From CAUZWH01 sp965247665 (GTDB lineage: Bacteria > Pseudomonadota > Alphaproteobacteria > SHVV01), in NCBI GenBank assembly GCA_965247665.1, contig CBDFHH010000004.1, positions 62,001 to 126,000 on the forward strand: a stretch of 64,000 nucleotides of DNA, written 5' to 3'. Below are positions 42,604-52,622 of this stretch, piece after piece; the first letter of the stretch is position 1; every line of letters starts with the position of its first letter. Below the pieces are notes generated by a model. That model did no database searches and had not been told where the DNA came from. It was given only the letters and a program-made list of their open reading frames with translations. The position numbers were made by a program, and so were the translations under genes.

Positions 42604-43259
42604 AGCTCACCGCCACCATGGTCGGCTCGCTCAAGGCCGACATGCAGGCCGAGCTGCGCCGTATCGAGCGCGCCGTACCGGACGGGGTCAAGGCCGCCGG
42701 CGACGGGCTCAAGGGGAGCCTGCGCAAACAGGTGGTCGCCGCCGGTCTCGGCGCCCGGCTGTCGCGCACCTGGCGCGGCAAGACCTATGTCAACAAGGGC
42801 CATGACGCCGCGAGCCTGGTCTGGTCGAAGGCGCCGCAGATCGCGTTGGCCTTCGATAAGGGTGTGGTGATCAAGGGCAAGGGCGGCAATTGGCTCGCCA
42901 TTCCGACGCCGGCGGCGCCGAAGCGGGGAACGAACGGCAAGCGTATCACACCGGCGACCTTCCCGACCGCCCGCCACGGCCCGCTTCGCATGGTCCGCCG
43001 TTCCGGCCGCTCCGCGCTCCTGGTCGTCGACGGGGTGCGGGTGAGTGCCCAGACCGGGCGCGTCGGAAGGCAGGCCAAGGGCGGCGGGCGCACCAAGTCC
43101 GGGAGTTTCAAGCAAGGCATCGCCACGGTCGCCATGTTCGTGCTGGTGCCGCAGGTGAAGTTGCGCAAACGGCTCAACGTCGCCCGGGCGGCTGAGCGCT
43201 GGACACGCAAGCTGCCGGCGCTGATCCGCCGCCAAGTGCAGACAACACCGCGAAGGTAA
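42600..43259 (+). CDS. DUF6441-like tail component
   Basis: A 219-residue basic protein: KADMQAELRRIERAVPDGVK, KLRKRLNVARAAERW, with a Gly/Lys-rich middle. It fits the DUF6441 family found between head-tail connector and tail terminator in alphaproteobacterial siphophages, in the place of lambda gpZ. Confidence 0.75.
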   Translation: MKLTATMVGSLKADMQAELRRIERAVPDGVKAAGDGLKGSLRKQVVAAGLGARLSRTWRGKTYVNKGHDAASLVWSKAPQIALAFDKGVVIKGKGGNWLAIPTPAAPKRGTNGKRITPATFPTARHGPLRMVRRSGRSALLVVDGVRVSAQTGRVGRQAKGGGRTKSGSFKQGIATVAMFVLVPQVKLRKRLNVARAAERWTRKLPALIRRQVQTTPRR

Positions 43260-43263
43260 CGCC

Positions 43264-43698
43264 ATGCCCAGCAAGACCGAACAGATGCTGACGGCACTCA
43301 CCGAGCGCCTGCGCAAGCTGTCCAAGGTCAAGGTCGAGCGTAACACGGCGGTGCCCGAGAAGATCCCCGCCGGTGGCCTGATCGTGCTGCGCGACGGCGA
43401 TCCCGGGGAGCCGGAACAGGCGCTGGGCGGCGTGGGCAGCGTCTATTACAGCCACGCGGTCGAGATCGAGGCCTATGCCGAGGCCGCCGATGCAGCGAAG
43501 CGCGATGCCGCATTCGATGCCTTGGTCCAAAAGATCGGCGCGGTGTTTGACGCCGATCCCACCCTCGGCGGGCTCGCCTTCGGCATGGCCTACGGCAGGC
43601 CGGAGATCGACACCGAGGCGGTGGCCGGCGCGCCGGCTATCAAGACCGGCACCGTCGAAGTCATCGTCGAGTACGAGACTGAAACGCCCCTCGGCTGA
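43264..43698 (+). CDS. Tail terminator-like protein
   Basis: A 144-residue protein: LTERLRKLSKVKVERNTAVP, GGLIVLRDGDPGEPEQ, then HAVEIEAYAEAADAAKRDAA and TGTVEVIVEYETETPLG. The alternating strands and place before the tail tube protein fit a lambda gpU-like tail terminator. In databases relatives are often mislabelled acyl-CoA transferase, which nothing here supports. Confidence 0.68.
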   Translation: MPSKTEQMLTALTERLRKLSKVKVERNTAVPEKIPAGGLIVLRDGDPGEPEQALGGVGSVYYSHAVEIEAYAEAADAAKRDAAFDALVQKIGAVFDADPTLGGLAFGMAYGRPEIDTEAVAGAPAIKTGTVEVIVEYETETPLG

Positions 43699-43733
43699 GC
43701 TTCCGACACCCATCAGACATAAGGAGAATCCTC

Positions 43734-44697
43734 ATGGCCCGAGCCTATGGATCGAGCGCCACGCTGCTGCTCAAACGCGAGACTGCTTACGGGCAGGCGG
43801 CGGCCGGCGACTATATCCGCATTCCCTTCAACCGCTGCACGCTGGGCTCCGAGCAGGGGCTGATCGACGATCCGGTGCTGGGCCAGGGGCGCGACCCTTA
43901 TGCCCCGCTGCAGGACGCGATCATGGACGAGGGCGAGATCGTCGTGCCCGTCGATCCTCGCTACATCGGCCTCTGGCTCACCGGGCTGCTGGGCACGCCT
44001 GCGACCACCGACGACGGCGCGGACCCGGCGACCTATACCCATCTCCGAGTTCGTCTCGGGCAAGGACAGCCTGCCGAGCTATACGGTCGAGGTCGGTCAT
44101 TCCCAGGTGCCGGCCTACTTCCGGCATGCCGGCGTGGTGTTCGACTCCATCGCGCTGGAATTCGCCCGCTCGGGCGCGGCCGCCGCCACGATCCAGTGCG
44201 TCGCGCAGGGAGAGACCCGCTTCGCGGCCAGCCAGGGCGGCACGCCGTCCAAGCTCGACTTCCGCCGCATCAGCCAGTTCCAGGGCTCCATCAGCCGGGC
44301 CGGCGCAGCCGTAGCCAATCTCACCGCCGGCTCGCTCACCTACGCCAACAACCTGGAGAGGATCGAGACCATCCGCTCCGACGGTCTCATCGACGGCGCC
44401 GATCCCACCGTGGCCGCACTCACCGGCTCGATCGAGGTCCGCTTCGCCGACACCACCTTGATCGATCTCGCCTCCAACGGCACCGCGGTCGATCTGGAGT
44501 TCGCCTACAGGATCGGCGACGACCTCAAGCTCACCTTCGAGGCCCACGAGGTCTATCTGCCGAAGCCCGCGCTCACGGTCGAGGGGCCGGGCGGGGTCTC
44601 GGCCCGCTTCGACTTCCAGGGCGCCAGGAACGAGGCGGAGGGCCGCATGCTCACCGCGACGCTGATCAACGATCTCGACGGGAGCGACTATTCATGA
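43734..44697 (+). pseudogene. Major tail tube protein, frameshifted
   Basis: Frame 1 gives the N-terminal third (YGSSATLLLKRETAYGQA to DPATYTH). Near 44043-44050 one base is gained, and the second frame continues SGKDSLPSYTVEVGHSQVPA to NDLDGSDYS, ending at 44697. Intact length is about 320 residues, normal for siphophage tail tube proteins. It would form the tail tube; as sequenced no full-length product can be made. Confidence 0.78.
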
Positions 44698-44707
44698 GGA
44701 GTTGGGC

Positions 44708-45217
44708 ATGATCTCACTCGAACGGAAAACCGAACCTTACGAGCTGACGCTGCCCTACGGCGTCAGCGTCACGGTGACGCCGCTCACCACCGCCGCCATG
44801 GCGGCCGCTCAGGCGGACGCACGGAAGCGTCTCGAGAGCCTGGAGGCGCAGGCGAGAGAACGGAAGGAGTCAGGGCTCGCCCTCGACGGGCTGCCCGATC
44901 TCTCGGACGACGGCGCCCGCGAGGGCCAGTACCAGGCGCTCCTGATCCATAGCCTCGCGGCCCGCCACATCACCACCTGGTCCGGCATCGAGGACGATCC
45001 GCCGGTGAGCCGCGAGAACGTCGCGGCGCTGATGGACCTCTATCCGGTGGGCGAGCGGTTCATTCAGGAGTTCACGCTGCGCCAGGTGCTGCTGGCGTCG
45101 GCAAAAAACGCATCCGGGCCCTCTGCCGATGGCACCTCCATCCCGGCGGCGGGCCCGGATACTGCGAAGCCTGCGAGGCGGAAAAAACGCCCTGCGCCCA
45201 AGGCGGCCTCGGCCTGA
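44708..45217 (+). CDS. Tail assembly chaperone (gpG-like)
   Basis: A 169-residue protein: LTLPYGVSVTVTPLTTAAMA, YQALLIHSLAARHITTW, then a basic Lys/Ala/Pro tail. ATG 44708 has GAGGAG at 7 bp and is preferred over TTG 44702. It lies between the tail tube and tape measure genes, the place of lambda G. A slippery run near the 3' end may allow a -1 shift into the next frame. Confidence 0.78.
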   Translation: MISLERKTEPYELTLPYGVSVTVTPLTTAAMAAAQADARKRLESLEAQARERKESGLALDGLPDLSDDGAREGQYQALLIHSLAARHITTWSGIEDDPPVSRENVAALMDLYPVGERFIQEFTLRQVLLASAKNASGPSADGTSIPAAGPDTAKPARRKKRPAPKAASA

Positions 45218-45465
45218 ACGGCGCGCCCTGCCCGTATCGCGAACACGCGCCGGTCGCGTTGGAAGAGCACCAGGCCTGGGAGGTATTCACGGCCTCCCTC
45301 GGGCAACTCCGCATCGCGCCCTCGGGCCGGGTGCTCGGGATCGACATGACCGCGGCGCTCGCCATCGCCCGAGCGCGCGGGTTCGATGAAGGCGTCATCT
45401 CGGAGCTGCTGCAGGCGGCCGAGGCCGGGCTGATCGAGGCGATGAACGACAAGGATAGCGACTGA
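45187..45465 (+). CDS. gpT-like extension, probably made by -1 ribosomal frameshifting
   Basis: The -1 frame relative to the chaperone is open and protein-like: EKTPCAQGGLGLNGAPCPYR, then WEVFTASLGQLRI and DMTAALAIARARGF. It has no start codon before TTG 45259, while its Cys-rich part lies upstream of that codon. At 45181-45188 the chaperone reads CGG AAA AAA CGC; sliding back one base on GAAAAAAC enters this frame 27 bases before the chaperone stop. This is the layout of the lambda G/GT programmed frameshift. Ordinary TTG initiation at 45259 is the alternative. Confidence 0.62.
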   Translation, partial: TPCAQGGLGLNGAPCPYREHAPVALEEHQAWEVFTASLGQLRIAPSGRVLGIDMTAALAIARARGFDEGVISELLQAAEAGLIEAMNDKDSD

Positions 45466-48464
45466 TGGCCAAGGCCAAGCACACATATGCGGTCCGCCTC
45501 GAGGTCGAGGGCGGCAATCGGGTCAAGGCCGATTTGAGGTCTGTGGGCGCCAGCGGCGAGCGCTCGATCAAGAAGATCGACCGCGCCTCCGACAAGGCCT
45601 CGCGCGGGCTCGGCACGCTCAGTAACCGTGCCTCCGCTCTGCGCCGCCACATGCGGCTGTTGGGCGGTGTGATCGCCGTCGCCGCCGTCGGCCGCGGCTT
45701 GCAGCAAATGGTGAATCTGTATGCGGATTTCGAGACCGGGCTGATCGGCGTCGGCAAGACGGCGGACCTGTCGGGGGCCGAACTCGAAGCCCTGGGCAAG
45801 GATATCGATGAGCTTTCCAAGCGCATGCCGGTGGCCACGGACGAGTTGCTCGCCATCGCCCAAAGCGCCGGCCAGCTCGGAGTGAAAGGCTCCGACAACA
45901 TCCTGAAGTTCACCGAGACCGTCGCCAAGCTCGGTACGGCGACGGATCTCAGTGGCGACCAGGCGGCCATGGCGCTCGCCCGCATTCTCAATGTCACCGG
46001 CGAGGCGCTGGGCACGGTTGACGTGCTCGGATCGGTCATCGTCGCTCTCGGCAATAACTTTGCCGCCACGGAAAGCCAGATCGCCGAGATGGCCACGGAG
46101 GTCGCGCGCGGCGCCGCCGTATTCGGGGTGAGCTCCGCTCAAGCCTCGGCCTTGGCCGCGGCGCTGGCTGCCGTCGGTGTCAAGTCGGAGGTCGCGGGCA
46201 CGTCCATCGGCCGCATCCTGCGCACGATCGACGCCGCCATCCGTAGCGGAGGCGAACATCTGGCCATCCTTACGCAGATCACCGGCCGGACTGCGGAAGA
46301 GATCAAGGAGCTGTTCCAGAGGGATGCGACGGCTGCGTTCGCGTTGTTCGTCGAAGGTCTAAAGCGGGTCGGTGACGCCGGCGGCTCGGTGGCCGATGCC
46401 ATGGCTGCGCTGGGCTTGGCCGACCAGCGTCTGCTGAAGACCATCCCGGTGCTGGCGAATCGCGCCGATCTCCTTGCCCAGGCACTCGAAATCGCCAACC
46501 GTGAAACCGAGAACGCCACCGCGTTGAACGAGGAAGCGGCAAGGGCGTTCGAAAGCCTGAACAATCAAACCGAGGTGATGTGGAACAACATCAAATCCCT
46601 CGCACGGGCCATCGGTGCGGACCTGGCGCCTGGCGTTAGCGTTGCGGTCAAGGAACTGTCCGATCTCGCCAGCGAAGCCGGAGACGCCTACGAGAAGCTC
46701 AAGCTCATCGCCGAAGGCGACTTCAACTTCGAGGGGCTCAGCCTCAGCGCCACGCGACGCCAAATGGAGGATCTCAGGGAGGAGATGATCGAGCTGACGA
46801 AAGAGATCAACGCCATGCCCGACATTACGCCGCCTGCCTTCTTCGAGGACCCACTGGGCTTCCTCGCGAACATTCCGGCGCGGGTCGTGGACGCGGACCG
46901 CGAGAGCAAGATCGAGGAGTTGAACGAGGTCGTCGCCAACTGGCGGCAGTGGAAGGCGAAGCTCGAGTGGGAACTGGAGCAAGAGCGCAAGCGTCGCGAG
47001 AAGCGGGATGCCGCCGAGACCGAGGACCCCTCCGAGGGCGACCCGGCCAAATCCCCGGAGGACATCGCGGCGGCCCAGGAGCGGGCACGGCGTCTGTTGC
47101 AGATCCAAAAGAGCCTCAACCAGCAACTGTTCCAGTTCCGCTACCAGGGCGCCGATCGCATCCGCGAGGAGTACCGGAAACTCGACAACGAGCTGAAGGA
47201 TCTAGGTAAGGCCGGCGCCGATCCAGAAATGATCGAGCGTCTGCGCTTCGGCGCGGCGGCGGTGCAGGACGACAAGCTCGCCGAGCTCGCCCGGCGCGAG
47301 GATGAGATCGCCGACCGGCGCGCCCAGGCCAATGAGCGCGTTGCCGAGAGTCTGGGCTTCGAGCTGGAGGCGCTTAAGAAGACCGACCAGCAACGCTTCG
47401 TCGACGTGGCACTCAGGCGGCTCTCCGCCGAGGCGACCCCCGAGCAGCGCAACGAAGTCGAAAGACTGGCAGGTGCGCTCCATGACGAGCAACAAGCGAT
47501 TGAGAAGCGCAATGAGGCCGATCGGAAGGCCAACCAGCTGCGCGACGAGGGCAAGGCGCTAACCGATCGATTGCGCACCGCGCAGGAAGCCTATACGGCC
47601 GATGAATTCGCGAATATCAGAAGCTCCTGGAGGCCGGCGCCATCGATCAGGAGACCTTCGCCCGAGCCTCCGAGGATGCTTACGACCGCATGCTCGATGC
47701 GAGCCGCGAATGGTCGGACGGTGTCCAGCGCGCGATCCGCGATTACCTCGACGAGGCCACCGACGCCGCCAAGCAGTTCGAGCGGGCGACCACCAACGCG
47801 TTGCGGGCGAGCGAGGACGCCTTCGTCGAATGGGCCATGACCGGCAAGTTCTCGGCCAAGGACCTGTTCAACACCATCGCCGAGGAGGCCTTGAGGGCCG
47901 CCTACCGCATGGCGGTGGTGGCCCCGCTCAACAACATCCTCGGGAGCATCTTCGGCGCCATCGGCGGCAGCATCTTCGGCGGGCGGTATCGCCACCACGT
48001 CCTCCGGCACGCCGATGATCGGCGACTTCCCGGTGTCCTCGGGAACCACGGCATGTTCGCCCATGGCGGCGGCGTGATCGGCCGCGACGCCTTCCCGCCC
48101 GCATGTCGACCCAAGGGCGTTCGACGCCGCGTCCCGCTACCACCGCGGCGGCATCGTTGGCGGTGAAGTGCCGATTGTGACCCGTAGCGGTGAGGGCGTG
48201 TTCACGCCCGGACAGATGCAAGCGTTGGCCCCGATCCCGGACGCCAGGCCCGTGGTCAATGTCGCGGTCAACGTGCGTAACACCGCGCCCGGCGCCCGGG
48301 CTTCCGCCGATGTGCGGCGCGAGCCGGGCGGCGATCTCACCCTCGACATCATGATCGAGCGGATCGAGGGCGGCATGGCCCGCCATATCGGCCGCGGCGA
48401 GGGCCTCGCGCCGACGCTCGAGCGCCGCTACGGCCTCAATCCGGCCGCCGGCAGTCTGCGATGA
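45465..48464 (+). pseudogene. Tail tape measure protein, several frameshifts
   Basis: The first 712 codons are intact: VEGGNRVKADLRSVG at the start, the TP901-type core (FETGLIGVGKTADLSGAELE, ATDELLAIAQSAGQLGVKG), then a long coiled coil. Near 47608 a base is lost, and a second frame gives QKLLEAGAIDQETFARASED to LNNILGSIFGAIGGSIFGG. Further shifts near 47985, 48050 and 48105 are needed to reach FDAASRYHRGGIVGGEVPIV and VFTPGQMQAL, the usual C-terminal signature. Intact length is about 1,000 residues, which would set the tail length at roughly 150 nm by the usual ratio. Confidence 0.85.
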
Positions 48465-48940
48465 CCACCCGCTGGCCCGACCGCCTGCCGCTGCCGACGC
48501 TGGAGGGCTACGGCGTCCAGCCCGGCGAGGCGGTCCTGCGCACCGAAATGGAGGCGGGCCCGGCCCGTCAGCGCCGGCGCTTCACCGACGTGCCGAGCCG
48601 CATCGCCGTGCGCTGGGTGCTGCAGCCCGATCGGTTCGCCTTGTTCGAGGCCTGGTACCGCTGGATCGCGGCCGAGGGCGGCGCCTGGTTCGAGATGGAC
48701 CTGCTGGGCGGTCTCGGCCTGTTGCCGCAGGAAGCCCGCTTCACCCGCCAGTTCGATGCCCGGCCCTGGCGCGGGCGACTGTGGGAAGTAACCAGCGAGC
48801 TCGAAATCCGCGCCCGGCCGACGCTCAGCGAAGGCGCCATGAACCTCCTGCTCACCGAGGATATGCCGGCTCTCAACGCGAGCATCGATGCGCTCGGCGC
48901 CCTCGTCCACGAGACCCTGCCCGGGCCGCACGCCTGGTAG
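48461..48940 (+). CDS. Minor tail protein (gpM-like)
   Basis: A 159-residue protein: LPLPTLEGYGVQPGEAVLRT, RFTDVPSRIAVRWVLQPDRF, then EGGAWFEMDLLGG. It directly follows the tape measure gene with ATGA overlap. Such proteins form part of the distal tail tip. Intact. Confidence 0.7.
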   Translation: MTTRWPDRLPLPTLEGYGVQPGEAVLRTEMEAGPARQRRRFTDVPSRIAVRWVLQPDRFALFEAWYRWIAAEGGAWFEMDLLGGLGLLPQEARFTRQFDARPWRGRLWEVTSELEIRARPTLSEGAMNLLLTEDMPALNASIDALGALVHETLPGPHAW

Positions 48941-48989
48941 GGGCGCCCGGCGCCGGCACCGGCGCCGTCACCACAATTTGGAGAAGACC

Positions 48990-49427
48990 ATGAACCTCGA
49001 AACCGAGCTGCGCGCGGCGGTCTCGCGCGCCGATACCGACAGCCGTCTGCTGCACGAGGTCGTCCACGGCAATGCGGCCGCCACCGTCGACACCGAGGGC
49101 GGTCCGGTCAAGACCGTCGCCAAGGCAATCGGAGACGTCGAGGCCGGCGTCGCCGCCGCCGCGTCCGTCGTGACCGAGGGTGTCGCGGCGAGCGAGGCCG
49201 CGCGCGATGCGTCGATCGAGGCCCGCGACGCCGCCCAGGCCGCCGTCGGCGGCGTCCTGGTCTCCGCCACCGACACCACGGCCGACAAGCTCTCGGTCAA
49301 GCTCCGGCCCGGTTACGGCATAGAGACCGCGATCGAGGAAGCCGGCGGCGACGAGCGCCTCCGCTTCGCCGTCACCCCGCAACTGAATGCCGGCGCGCTG
49401 CTGGCGCTCGCCCGCGACTTCATCTGA
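48990..49427 (+). CDS. Hypothetical virion protein with coiled coil
   Basis: A 145-residue protein rich in Ala, Glu and Val, with heptads in the middle (IGDVEAGVAAAASVVTEGVA, ASEAARDASIEARDAAQAAV) and a beta-like end (LSVKLRPGYGIETAIEEAGG). ATG 48990 has GGAGAAG upstream. It might be a trimeric fibre stalk or adaptor for the propeller protein downstream. Confidence 0.65.
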   Translation: MNLETELRAAVSRADTDSRLLHEVVHGNAAATVDTEGGPVKTVAKAIGDVEAGVAAAASVVTEGVAASEAARDASIEARDAAQAAVGGVLVSATDTTADKLSVKLRPGYGIETAIEEAGGDERLRFAVTPQLNAGALLALARDFI

Positions 49428-49462
49428 CGCCGGTCTTCCCCATTCGAGAACAGGAGCCGCCC

Positions 49463-50110
49463 ATGGCCAATCAACCGATCTTCGTCGCCGCGTACCGCCA
49501 GGATTATGCGACCCTCGTCGCCGCGCGCGCCAACCAGGCGCAGGACCTGTTCACGCCCGGCGCGGAGGGCACCCGCCTCCACGCCATCGCGCTCGCCAAT
49601 GACGGCGACGTGCCCGCGCTCGTCGAGTTCGGCGCCTATGACGTCGTCGGCGACGACGTCGAGGTCGACATCGCGCCCGGCAGCACACCGGACACCGATC
49701 CCTTCACCGTGACCCGGGCCGCCGGCGCCTGGCCGGCGCTCGAGACCGGCCTGGTGCTGACGCTCTCCAAGGGCGCGGTGGCGAACCGGGGCGATTACAG
49801 GCTCTCGAGCCGGACCGATACCGTACTGACGCTGGAGAATACGCCCGGCAACGCCATCGCCGCGGCCACCGGAATCGACGCCGCCATCTACCGTTGGCGG
49901 CCGATCTGGTCGGCGACGGTGCCCGCGCGGGCCGGCTACGACGGCTATCCGGCCGCCGCCGGCCTCGATCCGGGGCAGATGCCCTGGCTCGATGCCGCCG
50001 GCGACCGCTGGCTGCTGCCGACCCAGGCGCTGGCGGCACGTCTGCCGCAGAACGCCAACGCGACCGTCACCGGCAACGTCCACGTCACCCTGTTCGGCGG
50101 CGATTACTGA
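49463..50110 (+). CDS. Hypothetical virion protein
   Basis: A 215-residue protein: YRQDYATLVAARANQAQDLF at the N-terminus, then beta-rich segments (VLTLSKGAVANRGDYRLSSR) and an end of strand repeats (NANATVTGNVHVTLFGGDY). Its stop overlaps the next ATG. It probably joins the receptor-binding propeller to the tail; no family is recognised. Confidence 0.65.
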   Translation: MANQPIFVAAYRQDYATLVAARANQAQDLFTPGAEGTRLHAIALANDGDVPALVEFGAYDVVGDDVEVDIAPGSTPDTDPFTVTRAAGAWPALETGLVLTLSKGAVANRGDYRLSSRTDTVLTLENTPGNAIAAATGIDAAIYRWRPIWSATVPARAGYDGYPAAAGLDPGQMPWLDAAGDRWLLPTQALAARLPQNANATVTGNVHVTLFGGDY

Positions 50111-51624
50111 TGAACCCGACCGTCACCGCCGATCTGCCGCGCCGCCGGCCGCCGCCGCGCCCGCACAAGCTGCCGGCAAGCCAGCGCTGCATCGGATTGC
50201 TCAACGGCGAGGCCTCCTACCCGGGCAAGGGCTGCGCCTCGGATATCACCTACTACTACATGGCCTTCGTCATGGCCGACGGCACCGTCCGCATGTCCGG
50301 GACCAATAACAACAACGAACTCGCCATGGCGGGCAGTGCCTACAACCCCCAGCATCTGCATTACCTGGTGTGGGACAACCGCACCAATGCCGACCATCCG
50401 GTCTCGGGCCGGCCCCTCTATGTGGTCGGCTCCTATAGCGCCGTCGCCATGCTGACCGATGACGGCGACGTCGTCGCCTGGGGCCATAACGGCCACGGCC
50501 AGCAGGGGCGCGGGCACACCACCGGCAACGGCATCGCGCGCTCTATCGACGCCACCGACATCGGCCGCGCCTCGGGCATCCCGAGCCGTGACGTCACCAA
50601 GCTCGACCTGGTGCGGGGCTCTCCGGCCAACTCGTCGTCCCTCCATGCGCTCTGCCGGGACGGCAGCTTGTGGGCCTGGGGCCATGGCTCTTACGGCAAT
50701 CTCGGCCAGGGCGACACGAGCCACAGTTACAAGCCGGTGCGCTGCAAGAAGACCGGCGATGTGCCGCTCGCCGACGTGATCGACTTCTGGCCCGGCCACG
50801 GCGACCGCAACGCCTGCTTCGCGGTGACCCGCGACGGCACGCTCTGGGCGGTGGGACAAAACAGCTGGGGCAAGCTCGGCTTCGACGACGGCACCACCGA
50901 CAAGCACCTGTTCGCGCAAGTGGCGGGGCTGCCGGCCGGGGCCGTGATCCGGAAAGTCGCGCCCTGCGGCTCGTCGCGCGGCGCGGCCACGGCCGTGCTG
51001 CTCAAGGACGGCGCCATCTGGACCGCCGGTTATGGCGGCCAAGGGTTCCACGGCAACGGCGTCACCGATCATCGCCACCTCTTCGAGCAACTGCCGTTGC
51101 CATCCGGCGTCGGCGGCGCCCTCGATCTCTGGGGCGGCGGCGAGTACCCGCAGCTCTGGTTCAACGGCGACGACGGCAACACGTACGCCTGCGGCTACAA
51201 CGGCCAGGGCCAGCTCGGCATCGGCAACACCACCGGGATTATCACCGCGCCGACGAGGGTCGCGCTCCCGGACGGCGTCACCGCGCGGATGATCTCGACC
51301 GGCGGCGCCTATGACGGCGCCCACCGCCATTCCACCGTCATGCTGGGCTCCGACGGCCGCGTCTACACCTGCGGCCATTACGGCCAATACGGCGCCTGGG
51401 GCGCCGGCCGGAGCGCGACCCCGCTGCAATGGCCGCTGCCGGTCCCGCCGGACGAGTGGGACGCGGTCGAGGTGGTGGCCCACGGCTATACCTCGGAGGT
51501 GGGCTTCTTCGTCCGCTGCTCCGACGGCACCGTCTGGGCGGCGGGGCGCAATACCAACAACAAGCTCGGCGTCGAGGGCGGCGCCAGCTACCCCTCGGTG
51601 ATGGCCCGGGTCGAGCTCTACTAG
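50110..51624 (+). CDS. RCC1-like beta-propeller tail protein, probable receptor binder
   Basis: A 504-residue protein with six or seven RCC1-type blades, recognised by repeated DGxVxAWGxNxxGQxG-like cores: VVAWGHNGHGQQGRG, LWAWGHGSYGNLGQG, LWAVGQNSWGKLG, YACGYNGQGQLGIG, YTCGHYGQYGAWG and VWAAGRNTNNKLG. It lies among tail tip genes, where a receptor-binding or fibre-head protein is expected. RCC1 propellers in phage tails are unusual but known from some virion proteins. The N-terminal 40 residues are Pro/Arg-rich and may be the attachment peptide. Confidence 0.82.
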   Translation: MNPTVTADLPRRRPPPRPHKLPASQRCIGLLNGEASYPGKGCASDITYYYMAFVMADGTVRMSGTNNNNELAMAGSAYNPQHLHYLVWDNRTNADHPVSGRPLYVVGSYSAVAMLTDDGDVVAWGHNGHGQQGRGHTTGNGIARSIDATDIGRASGIPSRDVTKLDLVRGSPANSSSLHALCRDGSLWAWGHGSYGNLGQGDTSHSYKPVRCKKTGDVPLADVIDFWPGHGDRNACFAVTRDGTLWAVGQNSWGKLGFDDGTTDKHLFAQVAGLPAGAVIRKVAPCGSSRGAATAVLLKDGAIWTAGYGGQGFHGNGVTDHRHLFEQLPLPSGVGGALDLWGGGEYPQLWFNGDDGNTYACGYNGQGQLGIGNTTGIITAPTRVALPDGVTARMISTGGAYDGAHRHSTVMLGSDGRVYTCGHYGQYGAWGAGRSATPLQWPLPVPPDEWDAVEVVAHGYTSEVGFFVRCSDGTVWAAGRNTNNKLGVEGGASYPSVMARVELY

Positions 51625-51634
51625 GGAGATACAC

Positions 51635-52072
51635 ATGCATCTCATCAGCTATGTGGAATCCGAGACCGGCGCCCACTTCCTGCCGCCGACGAGCTGGATC
51701 GACGGCCAGTTCACCTGGCTCTGCGAGTGCGACGGCCGCCACTACGCCCGGATCGCGTCGCTCGACTACGGCGAGCAGGACGCAGGGATAGATCTCACGA
51801 CCCACGATCTGGCAGCCGAGACCGATCTCGCCGTCAGGCTCGACGCGCTCGCCGTCGACCGCGTCCAGGTGCGCGTGCGCCGGGCCGAGCGCTACGCCCG
51901 CGAGATGCCGGTCGGCGATCAGCTCGATGCCGTCCTCAAGACCCTCGACAGCATGCGCGAGGGCGGCGCTGAGCTGCCGGCCGAGACGGAGGCGCTGATC
52001 GAACGCTGGCTCGCCATCAAGGCCGACCATCCCAAGCCTGAGCTGCTGCCCGCGCCGGCGGTGTCGGAGTAA
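51635..52072 (+). CDS. Hypothetical tail-region protein
   Basis: A 145-residue protein. The N-terminus is beta-like (FTWLCECDGRHYARIASLDY), the C-terminus helical (GDQLDAVLKTLDSMREGGAE). The helix resembles small phage proteins that accompany tail fibres and act as fibre chaperones; this is only a resemblance. Start ATG 51635 follows GGGAGAT. Confidence 0.62.
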   Translation: MHLISYVESETGAHFLPPTSWIDGQFTWLCECDGRHYARIASLDYGEQDAGIDLTTHDLAAETDLAVRLDALAVDRVQVRVRRAERYAREMPVGDQLDAVLKTLDSMREGGAELPAETEALIERWLAIKADHPKPELLPAPAVSE

Positions 52073-52079
52073 GCCAGAG

Positions 52080-52622
52080 ATGCCCGATCCGGCGCTCGAG
52101 CAGGCGATCCGCGAGGCCTACGCCTCGGCGCCCGCCGACACCGTCATCCTGCACACGCTCGAGCTGCGCCATCCGGCCTTCGCCGACGACGACGGCAGAC
52201 CCACCGCCGTCCGGGTGGTGCGCGATCACGTCGATCTGAACGCCCGCCTCGAGGCCAATGCCCCGCTCGATGCGGGCGAGACGGTTCGGTTCGTGGCGTT
52301 GGCCTTCGATCTCGAACTGCCGCCGGTCGATGCCGCGCCGGTGCCCGAGATCTCCGTGACCTTGGACAATGTGAGCCGCGAGATCGTCCGCCACCTCGAC
52401 GCCGCGGCGACCAGCCTGGAACGCATCGCGGTCACCTACCGGCCCTATCTCTCGACCGACCTCGAGGGGCCGCAGATGGACCCGCCGATCACGCTCACGC
52501 TGACCGAGGTCGAGGTCGACGTGTTCCGCGCCACCGGCCGCGCCCGCATGCTCGACATCGGTAACAGGGCGTTTCCGGCCGAGATCTATACCGCGAAGCG
52601 GTTCCCGGGCCTCACCCGCTAG
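52080..52622 (+). CDS. DUF1833-like tail protein (gpL-like)
   Basis: A 180-residue protein: AIREAYASAPADTVILHTLE, LDNVSREIVRHLDAA, ERIAVTYRPYLSTDLEGPQM and FPAEIYTAKRFPGLTR, the pattern of DUF1833. It takes the place of lambda gpL, upstream of the NlpC/P60 gene, with the next gene starting one base after its stop. Confidence 0.82.
   Translation: MPDPALEQAIREAYASAPADTVILHTLELRHPAFADDDGRPTAVRVVRDHVDLNARLEANAPLDAGETVRFVALAFDLELPPVDAAPVPEISVTLDNVSREIVRHLDAAATSLERIAVTYRPYLSTDLEGPQMDPPITLTLTEVEVDVFRATGRARMLDIGNRAFPAEIYTAKRFPGLTR

Noticed and set aside
43264..43698. Acyl-CoA transferase
   Set aside because: Relatives carry this label, but the sequence has no CoA-transferase motif and its position fits a tail terminator.
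48990..51624. Diversity-generating retroelement acting on the tail genes
   Set aside because: No reverse transcriptase gene and no template/variable repeat pair were seen in the window.
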